NCBI RefSeq assembly: GCF_003987145.1
Contig: NZ_PIPL01000001.1
Location: 806,001 to 870,000, forward strand
DNA: 64,000 nt
Reading direction: 5' to 3'
Origin: Aliidiomarina minuta
GTDB taxonomy: Bacteria > Pseudomonadota > Gammaproteobacteria > Enterobacterales > Alteromonadaceae
Shown piece after piece: positions 25,420 through 34,159 of this stretch. Each line of letters begins with the position of its first letter. Position 1 is the first letter of the stretch. Both the position numbers and the translations under genes were made by a program. The notes under the pieces are model-generated. The model was given only the letters and a program-made list of their open reading frames with translations. It did no database searches and was not told where the DNA came from.

Positions 25420-25773
25420 ATGAGCGACCTGATCATTTACCACAATCCACGCTGCTCTAAAAGCCGGCAGACGCTGGAGTTACTCAGACAACAAAATCTG
25501 CAGCCCGAGGTGGTTGAGTATCTGAAGAACCCACCATCAGAAAAAACGCTGAAAGATATTTTACAACGCCTGGACATGCGCGCCAGTGATCTGCTCCGCA
25601 AGAAAGAAACTATTTATAAAGAGCTGGAGCTGGCAAACAAAGACAGCAGTGATGCAGAACTTATTAGCCTGATGCATGAGCATCCAAAACTTATTGAGCG
25701 CCCTATTGTTCTGTACAAAGGCAATGCCCGCATTGGCCGGCCCCCGGAAGCTGTACTGGAGTTATTCGCCTGA
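25420..25773 (+). CDS. yfgD: ArsC/YfgD family thioredoxin-fold reductase
   Basis: 117 residues. The ArsC-type motif HNPRCSKSR places the catalytic Cys at position 12, and IERPIVLYKGNARIGRPPEA is the C-terminal signature. Members reduce arsenate with glutaredoxin, but this YfgD branch sits next to bepA without ars genes, so arsenate may not be its true substrate. It overlaps the next gene by one base (TGATG). Confidence 0.9.
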   Translation: MSDLIIYHNPRCSKSRQTLELLRQQNLQPEVVEYLKNPPSEKTLKDILQRLDMRASDLLRKKETIYKELELANKDSSDAELISLMHEHPKLIERPIVLYKGNARIGRPPEAVLELFA

Positions 25774-26177
25774 TGCCTGTTAACTCTGAGTTTTATCGCC
25801 GCCTCACCCTGATTAGTTACCCTGGTCTGCTGATTTTCGTCTTGTTATGGCACAGCTGGCTGGCACCCAGTGAGTTTTTATCCATGCCGCTGACATTATT
25901 TATGTGGGTGGTACCGCTACTATTTCCGTTGAAAGGTATTTTACAGGGTAAGCCATACACCCATGCCTGGGCTAATTTCATTCTGATGCTTTATTTCCTG
26001 CACAGTCTGACCGTTTTGTATATATACCCCGAGCAACGTTGGCTGGCCGCAATTGAACTAATACTGGTAACTCTGTCATTCATTGGAGCCACGTTTTACG
26101 CACGTTATGCGGGTCGAGAACAAGGATTAGGATTAAAAAAGAAAGACAGTGTCACCAATGCAGGTAAACAACCTTAA
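25773..26177 (+). CDS. DUF2069 inner-membrane protein
   Basis: 134 residues with four hydrophobic helices, a short polar N-terminus and a basic C-terminal tail (LKKKDSVTNAGKQ). It matches the DUF2069 pattern, including PLLFPLKGILQGKPYTHAWANF. Function is unknown. It is translationally coupled to yfgD through TGATG. Its stop lies two bases from the stop of the convergent hda. Confidence 0.87.
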   Translation: MPVNSEFYRRLTLISYPGLLIFVLLWHSWLAPSEFLSMPLTLFMWVVPLLFPLKGILQGKPYTHAWANFILMLYFLHSLTVLYIYPEQRWLAAIELILVTLSFIGATFYARYAGREQGLGLKKKDSVTNAGKQP

Positions 26178-26179
26178 TT

Positions 26180-26899
26180 TCAGATTGACAGTGTTTTTTT
26201 GACAAAAGGCACTGTCAGCCTTCTTTGTTCAGCCATGGACGCCTTATCCAGCCGATTCAGAACAGTCATTAATTCATGCATATCCCGGCTTAGCCGTTGC
26301 AGCATAAAATGCCCAACCTCCCCTTCCAACTGCAATCCTCGCGCTTCAGCATGAGTCTGTAAGGCCTTCACTTTAGCTTCATCCGAGAGCAACTTTATCG
26401 CATAAGGTGCTGCGGCCTGAAGTCGTGAGCGCAAATCCGGTAAGGCAACCTCTATGGCGGAAGCTGAATTACGGGCGCTGATTAATAATCGACACCCTTC
26501 ACTATCTGACAATCGGTTATACAGCGCAAATAAAGCGTCGCACCAAACCGCAGAGTGAGTTACCGCATCGATATCATCCAGACACACCAGGTCGTAGTTA
26601 TCCAACCCCTGTAATAAAGAAATATGTGCCGTGTCGGTAAGCTCCCGCAAAGGAATATACATAACTTGTTGTCCAGCCTGACTGGCAGCGGTACAAGCAG
26701 CATGCAGCAAATGTGTTTTACCACAACCCGTGCGTCCCCATAGATACAATAGCGGTGTCTGAGTCTGCACTGACAATAGCGCTTTCAGCGTCGCTATAAG
26801 TTCGCTGTTATTGCCTTCCTCAAAGGTGGTAAACAAAGCGTCATCCGGTAGTTGAACCGGGAGCGCCAGCTGGGTACCCGTTGTTGCTAACGCAGCCAT
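26180..26899 (-). CDS. hda: DnaA regulatory inactivator Hda
   Basis: A 239-residue AAA+ relative of DnaA that, bound to the sliding clamp and ADP, stimulates DnaA-ATP hydrolysis (RIDA). QLALP at residues 10-14 is the clamp-binding motif. Walker A is GRTGCGKTH at 55-63 and Walker B is LVCLDDIDAV near 104. The lid region ends LNRLDKASMAEQRRLTVPFVK. The DnaA DNA-binding domain IV is absent, as expected. It overlaps the DUF2066 gene by 13 nt, with GGAG before its ATG inside that gene, so the two are co-translated. Confidence 0.95.
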   Translation of the reverse strand: MAALATTGTQLALPVQLPDDALFTTFEEGNNSELIATLKALLSVQTQTPLLYLWGRTGCGKTHLLHAACTAASQAGQQVMYIPLRELTDTAHISLLQGLDNYDLVCLDDIDAVTHSAVWCDALFALYNRLSDSEGCRLLISARNSASAIEVALPDLRSRLQAAAPYAIKLLSDEAKVKALQTHAEARGLQLEGEVGHFMLQRLSRDMHELMTVLNRLDKASMAEQRRLTVPFVKKTLSI

Positions 26900-27924
26900 C
26901 GATACTCCAGTACCGGGCTGGCCGTTACGCTCCAGGGATCTTCCACCCGCTGCATGCGATTATCCAATTCAAGAGCCTGCAAAGCACGCCGCATATCGCC
27001 AATCAGTTGCAACCTGAACTCGGCCGTGCCCTGGTGATAACGAGCAAGTGTCGCCTGCTCTACAGAAGCAAGTCGCCGCAGCAGGCTTTCAACTAATAAT
27101 ACGCTTTCCAGATCCTGCAGATTAATAATCCGAATAGTAAATTCACTGGCTTCGGTCTCACTATATGAGACCGCATATTCAGCCGCTACCCTATCAGTTA
27201 CACTATCCACAACGGCCATTCCGATACCATTCAGATCTTCTGTATCCACCTGGCCACTGCGACGAGTATTACCTACTATCAAAGTCCATTGAGCAAGATA
27301 ACCCTGCCCGTTATCGCCTTCCTGTACTCTTACCATGACCAAGCCGTCTGACGGATAACGCCGACTGGCCTCCTGTACTGGACGTTCAAAACGGCCCCAC
27401 ACATCACTGGCTGACAAATTGGACAAGTCAGTTAAATCCAGTAGAGGAAAAGAAATAGGTAGCCCACGCTGATGAGCCTGCCGACGCATAGCCGGAACAA
27501 TCTCTGAATCGGCGTCACGACCGATCAGGCGTGCACCACGCTGTGTTTCCTGTGCAATCCAGAAGATAATGTTCGGCCTGCGCGCGCTCCAGTAACTAGC
27601 ATTAGCCCGCCGCAGCAACTCTTCAATGCGCTGCTCATCAAACTGAGCACGTAAGTAGAGCTGTTGACGTTCTGTCACGTAGCTGTACTGAACCAGATAA
27701 TTAGTTGCCTGACTAAGTTGACGACTTACCTCTGGGCGCTCTAATACATCACGTTGACCTGAAACTTTAATCAATACAGAAGAAAAAGCTTCACGCAAGG
27801 CGTCCTGCCTGTCATCCCGTGATTGGGTCGCTACTTCAATCCGGCTTTCATAAAGATCTGTTACTTCGTCTGCGCTTAGTGAAAAGCTCCAGCACGCAAT
27901 CAGAATTAACCACCAATGCCGCAC
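26887..27924 (-). CDS. Exported DUF2066 protein
   Basis: 345 residues with a signal peptide (RHWWLILIACWSFSLSA), so probably periplasmic. The family pattern is seen in DRQDALREAFSSVLIKVSGQRDVL and in DGLVMVRVQEGDNGQGYLAQWTL. Function is unknown; it is regularly found upstream of hda in gammaproteobacteria. The start is GTG (27924) with AGGCG upstream. A perfect DnaA box lies about 70-80 bp before it. Confidence 0.87.
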   Translation of the reverse strand: MRHWWLILIACWSFSLSADEVTDLYESRIEVATQSRDDRQDALREAFSSVLIKVSGQRDVLERPEVSRQLSQATNYLVQYSYVTERQQLYLRAQFDEQRIEELLRRANASYWSARRPNIIFWIAQETQRGARLIGRDADSEIVPAMRRQAHQRGLPISFPLLDLTDLSNLSASDVWGRFERPVQEASRRYPSDGLVMVRVQEGDNGQGYLAQWTLIVGNTRRSGQVDTEDLNGIGMAVVDSVTDRVAAEYAVSYSETEASEFTIRIINLQDLESVLLVESLLRRLASVEQATLARYHQGTAEFRLQLIGDMRRALQALELDNRMQRVEDPWSVTASPVLEYRWLR

Positions 27925-27993
27925 AATATTCGCCTATTTTTAAGTATCTTACAGGATAATAAACAGCCTGCGCAGCGGGGGCAAGTGACAACC

Positions 27994-28002
27994 TGTGGAT
28001 AA
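27994..28002 (-). promoter_or_regulatory. Perfect DnaA box upstream of the DUF2066-hda operon
   Basis: TGTGGATAA, which reads TTATCCACA on the minus strand, is the strongest-affinity DnaA box sequence. It sits in the 165-bp divergent gap between the hda operon and an MFS gene. Its role in transcription is inferred. Confidence 0.6.
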
Positions 28003-28089
28003 CCACTTAGCAAGCTAGCCTGTGCGCCCTGCAACTGCTAAAGTACCGCTATTGTTAGAGATTTTTGTTTGCTCAGGAATATGTAAATA

Positions 28090-29409
28090 ATGTTAAAACA
28101 ACAGTTGAAAGCTGTCAGCTCACTACTTAGCACCATGACGTTGATTGGTTTATGCGTCGGCATGACCAGTACACTGCTAAGTCTTAGAGCCACGATTGAA
28201 GGCTTTTCGACCATGACCACTGGCATTATTATGTCAGCCTACTTTATTGGCTTCCTGTTTGGAACCACCAGAGCACCTAAAGATATTCGCCGTGTCGGCT
28301 ATATTCGTGCTTTTGGCGGACTGGCCGCGCTGGCTTCAATCGCAGTATTAATTCAGTCTATCTGGGTTGAACCAACAGTTTGGTTCGTCGCCCGTTTCCT
28401 TAGTGGTTTCGCGATATCCGCCATGTTTGTAATTGCAGAAAGCTGGCTCAATACCATGGCCGATAACCGCAACCGCGGCACTATGTTATCGGTATATCTG
28501 GTGCTTATTTACGGCGGTCTGATCGCAGGACAACTGATTCTGGGCATTGCTGATCCTGCCACCTTTGTGCCTTTTGTTATCATCGCGATGCTTATTAATC
28601 TCTCGCTGATACCTATTCTAATTGCTATATCAGTAGAACCCACCACCCATTCGCCGCGCAAGGTGCCTATTCGATTTTTGCTGAAACAGGCTCCCCTTGG
28701 TATCGCCGCTGCTTTTATTATCCAGGCCTGTTACGCCATGTTTTATGGCATTGGACCCATGTACGCCATTTATATCGGTTTGAGTGTGCCCCAGGTAACT
28801 ATTTTTATGGCGGCTTTTATTTTTGGCGGCTTAGTACTGCAAGCTCCGGTAGGTTTGCTTTCCGACCGCATTGATCGTCGTATGGTATTGGCTGGAGTTG
28901 CCGCTGTTGGCAGCATTGCAGCACTAGTACTCTCTCAGCTGGATGGTACAACCCCACTACTGATATTCTTCTTTATGGCAATTTTAGGTGGCTGCCTGCT
29001 ACCGGTTTACTCACTGGCTATGGCACACACCAATGATTACCTGGAAACGGATCAAATGATTGGTGCCACTGGCTCTATTATTAAGGTAGGCGGTATAGGC
29101 GCCATTATTGGAGCTCCTTCAGTAGCGGCTTTAATGCAATTCGGTGCCGTTGAGGCGTTCTTTTTCCTAATTGCTGGCTTAACTCTGACTATCAGTCTTT
29201 ACGCTATGTATCGCACTACACAGCGGGCCAAAGCAAAAGAACAAAGCCATTCAGTGCTTACCAACCTGGCGCCGGCGCAGCTGTCTGAAGAGTTGTTAAG
29301 TTCACTGGTAGAAGATGCGGGGGACGATCAGGATGAAGACGAACGTCCCCATGTTCCGGTTGACGATGCGCCTGAAATCAGACCCAGCACCAAACCGGAA
29401 CAGGACTAA
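28090..29409 (+). CDS. MFS transporter, YcaD-like, with acidic C-terminal tail
   Basis: 439 residues with twelve predicted helices. MFS features include FARFLSGFAISAMFVIAESWLN after helix 4, the A-like motif GLLSDRIDRRMVLAGV between helices 8 and 9, and two six-helix halves joined by a basic loop (TTHSPRKVPIRF). The last 55 residues are cytosolic and strongly acidic (EDAGDDQDEDERPHVPVDD). It resembles YcaD-type carriers of unknown substrate. It is monocistronic and its stop faces that of pgm. Confidence 0.85.
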   Translation: MLKQQLKAVSSLLSTMTLIGLCVGMTSTLLSLRATIEGFSTMTTGIIMSAYFIGFLFGTTRAPKDIRRVGYIRAFGGLAALASIAVLIQSIWVEPTVWFVARFLSGFAISAMFVIAESWLNTMADNRNRGTMLSVYLVLIYGGLIAGQLILGIADPATFVPFVIIAMLINLSLIPILIAISVEPTTHSPRKVPIRFLLKQAPLGIAAAFIIQACYAMFYGIGPMYAIYIGLSVPQVTIFMAAFIFGGLVLQAPVGLLSDRIDRRMVLAGVAAVGSIAALVLSQLDGTTPLLIFFFMAILGGCLLPVYSLAMAHTNDYLETDQMIGATGSIIKVGGIGAIIGAPSVAALMQFGAVEAFFFLIAGLTLTISLYAMYRTTQRAKAKEQSHSVLTNLAPAQLSEELLSSLVEDAGDDQDEDERPHVPVDDAPEIRPSTKPEQD

Positions 29410-29420
29410 ATAGAGTAAAA

Positions 29421-31055
29421 TTAGCTAAGTAGTTTATCGACCAGAGCCTGTGCCTGCTGCTGAATCTGCGCTAAATGCTCAGCACTTTTCAGGCTCTCGG
29501 CATAGATTTTATAAAGCGGCTCAGTGCCTGAAGGACGAGCTGCAAACCAGCCATTCTCAATGACCACTTTAAGCCCGCCAAAAAGCGCTTTATTACCAGG
29601 CGCTTTGGTCAGTATTGCAGTCACTTTTTCACCGCCAAATTCGCTTAACTCAATCTTCATTTCAGGCAGTTTCTGAAAAGCATCCATCTGTTCAACACTG
29701 GCTTTAGTGTCGGTACGCGCATAATAAGAAGTGCCATGTTCAGCTTCCAGCGCCGCATAATACTGGCTTGCAGATTTGCCGCTGACAGCCTGAATTTCGG
29801 CGGCCAGCAAACACATAATAATACCGTCTTTATCGGTGCTCCAGGCTTCGCCTTTTTTATCCAGGAAACTGGCACCAGCGCTTTCTTCGCCAGCAAAGAT
29901 TAAAGAACCATCTCCTAAGCCCTGGGCAAACCACTTAAAACCTACCGGTACTTCCATCAGAGGCCGGCCTAACGCAGCTACCACGCGGTCGATAATGGCG
30001 CTGGAGACCAGTGTTTTACCCACTGCTGCGGTCTGCTTCCACGACCGGTTGCGACCCAGATAATCTATAGCGACTGACAGGTAATGATTGGGCTTCATTA
30101 ACCCATCAGGAGTTACTATGCCATGACGGTCATAATCCGGGTCATTCCCTACAGCAACGTCAAAATCGTCTTTCATCTGCACCAGGCTGGCCATCGCATA
30201 AGGTGACGAACAATCCATACGAATACTGCCGTCTTTGTCCAGTGTCATAAAAGAAAAAGCCGGGTCAACATGGTCATTGAAGATAGTAATGTCTAATCCC
30301 AGCGTATCGCGAATAGCACGCCAATAGGCGCTGCCAGAACCACCTAAAGCATCTACCCCAATACGAATACCCGCTTTGCGAATAGCTTCAATATCAATAA
30401 CATCACTGAGCGCCTGCACATAACTGTTAATCCAGTTTTTGCGTTTACAGAGTTCAGAATCCAGCGCTTCTGCATACGACACCACATCCACCGCCATCAG
30501 ATTACTGACAATAAGGGCGTTGGCATACTCTTCAATGCGACGGGTTACTTCACTGTCTGCCGGTCCACCGTGGGGAGGATTGTATTTAAAGCCACCATCC
30601 TGAGGTGGATTATGGGACGGCGTGATCACCACTCCATCCGCCAGGCCTTCTTTGCGACCGCGGTTATAACGAATGATTTGCTGACTGATAACCGGTGTGG
30701 GCGTGTAACCCAAACCTTCCTGAACATGAACTTCAACGCCGTTACCAATGAAGACTTCAAGTGCTGTAGCAAAAGCCGATTCTGATAAGGCATGCGTGTC
30801 TTTACCCAGCATTAAAGGCCCATCAATGCCGTTTTCCTTGCGATACACGCAAATAGCCTGGCTGATAGCCAGAATATGAGTTTCATTAAAAGAGCCGGAC
30901 AAAGCACTGCCCCGGTGTCCTGAGGTGCCAAAACTCACTTTTTGTGACCGTTCACGCATATCAGGTTCACGCACGTAATACTGCGTCATCAATTGCGCAA
31001 TATTCGTCAAATCATTTACCTGGGCTTTTTGCCCCGCTCTTGCATGCACACTCAT
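29421..31055 (-). CDS. pgm: Phosphoglucomutase, alpha-D-glucose specific
   Basis: 544 residues (546 in E. coli). It interconverts glucose 1-phosphate and glucose 6-phosphate. The phosphoserine loop is VVITPSHNPPQDGG, the metal loop GNDPDYDRHG, the sugar loop GEESAGAS and the phosphate loop AARPSGTEPLYK. An upstream in-frame start would run back through the seqA end; ATG at 31055 gives MSVHARAGQKAQ, which aligns with E. coli Pgm, and lies one base after the seqA stop. The gene pair seqA-pgm is as in E. coli. Confidence 0.96.
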   Translation of the reverse strand: MSVHARAGQKAQVNDLTNIAQLMTQYYVREPDMRERSQKVSFGTSGHRGSALSGSFNETHILAISQAICVYRKENGIDGPLMLGKDTHALSESAFATALEVFIGNGVEVHVQEGLGYTPTPVISQQIIRYNRGRKEGLADGVVITPSHNPPQDGGFKYNPPHGGPADSEVTRRIEEYANALIVSNLMAVDVVSYAEALDSELCKRKNWINSYVQALSDVIDIEAIRKAGIRIGVDALGGSGSAYWRAIRDTLGLDITIFNDHVDPAFSFMTLDKDGSIRMDCSSPYAMASLVQMKDDFDVAVGNDPDYDRHGIVTPDGLMKPNHYLSVAIDYLGRNRSWKQTAAVGKTLVSSAIIDRVVAALGRPLMEVPVGFKWFAQGLGDGSLIFAGEESAGASFLDKKGEAWSTDKDGIIMCLLAAEIQAVSGKSASQYYAALEAEHGTSYYARTDTKASVEQMDAFQKLPEMKIELSEFGGEKVTAILTKAPGNKALFGGLKVVIENGWFAARPSGTEPLYKIYAESLKSAEHLAQIQQQAQALVDKLLS

Positions 31056-31056
31056 A

Positions 31057-31554
31057 TTATAAAAAGTCCCTGATTTTTTCTGCTTCGCTGTCACTGTAAC
31101 CTAATTCCCGGGCGACAGACGTCAGCATTGATTTTTTCTTGGTGGTGTTATTATTGGTAATCACCCAGTACGGAGATTGCGGGATCTGCTTAGGGTTCGT
31201 GCTATTACCGCTAGTCAGCAATGCCTCTTCGCTGGTAGCAAAATAAATACGATCACGCCCTTTAATGTCCAGTACTGCACGAAAGTCTTCATTATGACTA
31301 CGATAAAGCATAGACAAAATAAACAAAAAGCGGGCCACAGCGCTTTTTTCAGTCGCCAGGTCTTCGCTGGTCATGATATCAAATACCCGACCGGACTGGA
31401 GTGGAGCTGCACTCCCTACGGCAGCTTGCTGCGCAGAAGAGTTCTTCTCAAGCTTTAGCAGGCGGCGTAAAATGTCCGATGCACTCTCACCGATATGTTC
31501 AGTGTTAGCGGCTATGTAAGTGTAAATATCTTCATCAATTTCTATACGTTTCAT
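31057..31554 (-). CDS. seqA: Negative modulator of replication initiation SeqA
   Basis: 165 residues (181 in E. coli). SeqA binds hemimethylated GATC, sequesters oriC and organises new DNA. The N-terminal ribbon-helix multimerisation part is MKRIEIDEDIYTYIA with HIGESASDILRRLLKLE. A short linker precedes the DNA-binding domain (RFLFILSMLYRSH, IYFATSEEALL, KQIPQSPYWVITNNNTTKK). A frame 39 codons longer exists but has no family match. It is divergent from ybfF and runs into pgm, exactly as in E. coli. Confidence 0.96.
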   Translation of the reverse strand: MKRIEIDEDIYTYIAANTEHIGESASDILRRLLKLEKNSSAQQAAVGSAAPLQSGRVFDIMTSEDLATEKSAVARFLFILSMLYRSHNEDFRAVLDIKGRDRIYFATSEEALLTSGNSTNPKQIPQSPYWVITNNNTTKKKSMLTSVARELGYSDSEAEKIRDFL

Positions 31555-31687
31555 GGACTGCTCACGACGGTTTTCCGAATGCGCGCAATTATACCTTAAG
31601 CAAGTCCCTGATTGCACCGTTGATTCAGCTGAGCGACAATGTAAGTTATTGATGGCGTATGCATACCCCAACAGGAGACTTCTTCCT

Positions 31688-32452
31688 ATGCAACTGAATT
31701 ACGAATCCAGCGGTTCGGGCACCCCGGTTATCCTTATTCATGGTTTATTTGGTGATTTGGACAACCTGAAAAGTATCAGCCGCAGTCTGAGCGATGATTA
31801 TCAGGTAATTAATATTGATGTGCGCAACCACGGCCAGTCACCGCATTGTGATGATATGGATTATGCCGATATGGCTGACGATGTCATCGCCATTACAAAA
31901 GAGCTCGATCTGGACAAATTTCACCTGCTTGGCCACTCCATGGGCGGTAAAATAGCTATGGAAATTGCACTGCGTCACCCCAGTCAGGTGCGCTCCCTGG
32001 TTATCGCTGATATTGCGCCGGTAGCCTACGACGCCCGCCACACTGAAATTATCGACGCTTTATGCGCCATTGACGTGGAAAGCCTGGAAAACCGACAAGA
32101 AGCGGATAAAGAGCTGGCAAAAACGATCAACGAAAAAGGCGTACGCCAATTTTTGCTTAAAAATCTGCGTAAGGACGGCGACAACTGGTTTTGGCGCTTT
32201 AATCTGGCTGCGCTGAAAGCCAATTATGAAAAATTAATCGGCGCCCCCACCAGCGAAGGACAATACAACGGCCCGGTGCTTTTTATTCGGGGCGAGAAAT
32301 CTGATTATGTTCAGCAAAGTCACCGTGACGAAATTGCGCCCCGCTTTCCGCGAGCAACCGCAGAGACTATTGAAGGTGCAGGCCATTGGCTTCATGCTGA
32401 AAAACCCACGGAATTTAATCGTTTGGTTGCTGATTTTATCGGCCAACATTAG
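31688..32452 (+). CDS. ybfF: YbfF-type alpha/beta hydrolase (esterase)
   Basis: 254 residues. The alpha/beta-hydrolase fold carries the oxyanion motif HGLFGDLDNLKSI, nucleophile elbow GHSMGGK, an Asp in the RGEKSDY region and a late His (GAGHWLHAEKP). E. coli YbfF hydrolyses acyl-CoA and short esters in vitro. ATG at 31688 follows a GGAGA site and gives MQLNYESSGSG; an upstream frame crossing the seqA promoter is rejected. It heads the run ybfF-DUF2788-ybfE-fldA-fur. Confidence 0.93.
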   Translation: MQLNYESSGSGTPVILIHGLFGDLDNLKSISRSLSDDYQVINIDVRNHGQSPHCDDMDYADMADDVIAITKELDLDKFHLLGHSMGGKIAMEIALRHPSQVRSLVIADIAPVAYDARHTEIIDALCAIDVESLENRQEADKELAKTINEKGVRQFLLKNLRKDGDNWFWRFNLAALKANYEKLIGAPTSEGQYNGPVLFIRGEKSDYVQQSHRDEIAPRFPRATAETIEGAGHWLHAEKPTEFNRLVADFIGQH

Positions 32453-32518
32453 TCCTGAGCTCTCGCTTCAAAATCAGCGTTGTGCTACTATATGCGCCGA
32501 TTTGATTGAGGTAATGCC

Positions 32519-32737
32519 ATGTTATCTGAATATTTTGAACAAATTGAAGGGCTGCTGACCAATCTGGCAATTGCTGTCCTCTTTCTGTTGATAGGCTTAG
32601 CCATTCAGGACGTCCTGAAAAAAGGCGATGTCCCTAAGTTCGGCCGCATTGCGGTATGGATAGTGCTCTTTCTTGGTATGGCCGGTTTCCTGGCGAAAGG
32701 CATCATTCAATTTGTTATAGAATCCGGTTTAGACTAA
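32519..32737 (+). CDS. DUF2788 small membrane protein
   Basis: 72 residues with two hydrophobic helices (about 13-31 and 46-64) joined by DVLKKGDVPKFGRI. The pattern fits DUF2788, a family of unknown function found beside ybfE and fldA in gammaproteobacteria. AGGTAA lies before the ATG. Only three bases separate it from ybfE. Confidence 0.85.
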   Translation: MLSEYFEQIEGLLTNLAIAVLFLLIGLAIQDVLKKGDVPKFGRIAVWIVLFLGMAGFLAKGIIQFVIESGLD

Positions 32738-32740
32738 TAC

Positions 32741-33031
32741 ATGGCAAAAGAAGCAACGGACAAGGTCACTATTGACCTGTTTCAGCATCAACGCCGGCCT
32801 GGGCGGCCGAGAACCAACCCGCTCACCCGCGCTGAACAAATGAAGCTGAATAAAAGGCGCCAGCTTAAACGTGATAAAGAACGGGGCTTGCGTCGTATTG
32901 AACTGAAAGTTGAAGAGTCTGTCTACGAAGCATTGAACGAACGTGCTGAGACTTGTGGTTTAAGCCGCAGTCAGTTAATTGAAAAACTACTGACTGAAGC
33001 GCTGGCAACTGAGACAGACAAAGATATTTAA
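32741..33031 (+). CDS. ybfE: LexA-regulated protein YbfE
   Basis: 96 residues. A basic N-terminal half (GRPRTNPLTRAEQMKLNKRRQ, RDKERGLRRIELKV) is followed by a ribbon-helix-helix-like segment (VYEALNERAETCGLSRSQLIEKLL), so it is probably a DNA-binding protein. E. coli YbfE is in the LexA regulon, but I see no CTGT-N8-ACAG box upstream here. It precedes fldA by 25 nt. Confidence 0.9.
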   Translation: MAKEATDKVTIDLFQHQRRPGRPRTNPLTRAEQMKLNKRRQLKRDKERGLRRIELKVEESVYEALNERAETCGLSRSQLIEKLLTEALATETDKDI

Positions 33032-33056
33032 TTAAACATGCGGGTATAACTGATTT

Positions 33057-33584
33057 ATGGCAACCGTTGGACTTTTCTTTGGAAGCGATACCGGCAACAC
33101 AGAAGCTGTTGCCCACATGATCCAGAAAGAACTGGGTAAAAATCTTATCGATGTCAAAGACATTGCTAAATCCAGTAAAGAAGATATTGCCGGTTATGAT
33201 TTGCTATTGTTCGGAATTCCGACCTGGTATTACGGTGAAGCTCAGTGTGACTGGGATGACTTCTTCCCTGATCTGGAAGAGATTGATTTTACCGATAAAC
33301 TGGTAGCTATTTTTGGTTGTGGCGATCAGGAAGATTACGCCGAGTACTTCCTGGATGCCATGGGCATGGTACGCGATATTGTCGAAACCAAAGGTGCTAT
33401 CGTAGTCGGCCACTGGCCGAGTGAAAGTTATAACTTCGAAGCTTCTAAGGGGTTAGTCGATGACAGCCACTTTGTTGGCCTGGGTATCGACGAAGACCGT
33501 CAGCCTGAACTCACTAAAGAACGCGTCAAAGCCTGGTGCGCACAATTGCAAGAAGAAATGTATTTAGCTGAGCTGGCAGACTGA
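33057..33584 (+). CDS. fldA: Flavodoxin FldA
   Basis: 175 residues (176 in E. coli). An FMN electron carrier for IspG/IspH, BioB and other radical-SAM enzymes. The phosphate-binding loop GSDTGNTEAVA is at 9-19, the FMN-stacking loops are PTWYYGEAQCDWDDF and FGCGDQEDYAEYFLDAMG, and the long-chain insertion ending SYNFEASKGLVDDSHFVGL is present. It is followed by a strong terminator, so fur is probably transcribed separately as well. Confidence 0.96.
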   Translation: MATVGLFFGSDTGNTEAVAHMIQKELGKNLIDVKDIAKSSKEDIAGYDLLLFGIPTWYYGEAQCDWDDFFPDLEEIDFTDKLVAIFGCGDQEDYAEYFLDAMGMVRDIVETKGAIVVGHWPSESYNFEASKGLVDDSHFVGLGIDEDRQPELTKERVKAWCAQLQEEMYLAELAD

Positions 33585-33602
33585 TTTCAATAATTCAGAA
33601 GG

Positions 33603-33630
33603 AAAAGCCGACCTAAAAGGTCGGCTTTTT
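33603..33630 (+). terminator. Terminator of fldA
   Basis: AAAAGCCGACC (33603-33613), loop TAAAA and GGTCGGCTTTTT form a strong hairpin with a T-tract. Confidence 0.92.
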
Positions 33631-33691
33631 CATTTCATCCAGCGCTCGTTCTGGCTATAATCAACTTACCACGCACTAAACTGAGTAGAAC

Positions 33692-34153
33692 ATGCCGAGT
33701 ACTGACGCAGAACTAAAAAAAGCGGGTCTTAAAGTAACGTCTCCGCGCATTAAAATTCTCGACATCCTGAAGAACCCGAATCATCAGCACGTTAGTGCTG
33801 AGGAAGTATATCGGATCTTACTCGACCAACAAGACGAGGTCGGTTTAGCTACTGTCTATCGCGTACTCAACCAATTTGACGACGCAGGCATTGTCACGCG
33901 TCATCACTTTGAAGGTGGACGTTCGGTCTTTGAATTGAGTGAAAAAGAACATCACGATCACCTGGTTTGTCTGACTTGCGGTCGGGTTATTGAGTTTGAA
34001 GACAATGTCATTGAGCGTCGACAACTGGAAGTTGCCGAAGCAAACAATATAAAGCTGACCAACCACAGTCTTTACCTGTACGGTGAATGCAAGAAACCGG
34101 ATACCTGTGAATACAACTCGGCCGACGCATCTCATCACCGTATTGAGGTCTGA
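33692..34153 (+). CDS. fur: Ferric uptake regulator Fur
   Basis: 153 residues. The N-terminal winged helix (KVTSPRIKILDIL, EVGLATVYRVLNQFDDAGIV) is followed by the metal-binding dimer domain, with HHDH at 87-90 and the structural-zinc pair Cys93/Cys96 (LVCLTCG). A Cys-containing tail (GECKKPDTCEYN) follows. It represses iron uptake genes when bound to Fe2+. The E. coli order fldA-fur is kept. Confidence 0.97.
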   Translation: MPSTDAELKKAGLKVTSPRIKILDILKNPNHQHVSAEEVYRILLDQQDEVGLATVYRVLNQFDDAGIVTRHHFEGGRSVFELSEKEHHDHLVCLTCGRVIEFEDNVIERRQLEVAEANNIKLTNHSLYLYGECKKPDTCEYNSADASHHRIEV

Positions 34154-34159
34154 TAAGCA

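Noticed and set aside
25420..25773. Arsenic resistance operon
   Set aside because: The ArsC-like gene is YfgD next to bepA, with no arsB, arsR or acr3 gene.
32453..32740. LexA box controlling ybfE
   Set aside because: No CTGT-N8-ACAG-like element was found in the gap or before DUF2788, despite LexA control of the E. coli gene.
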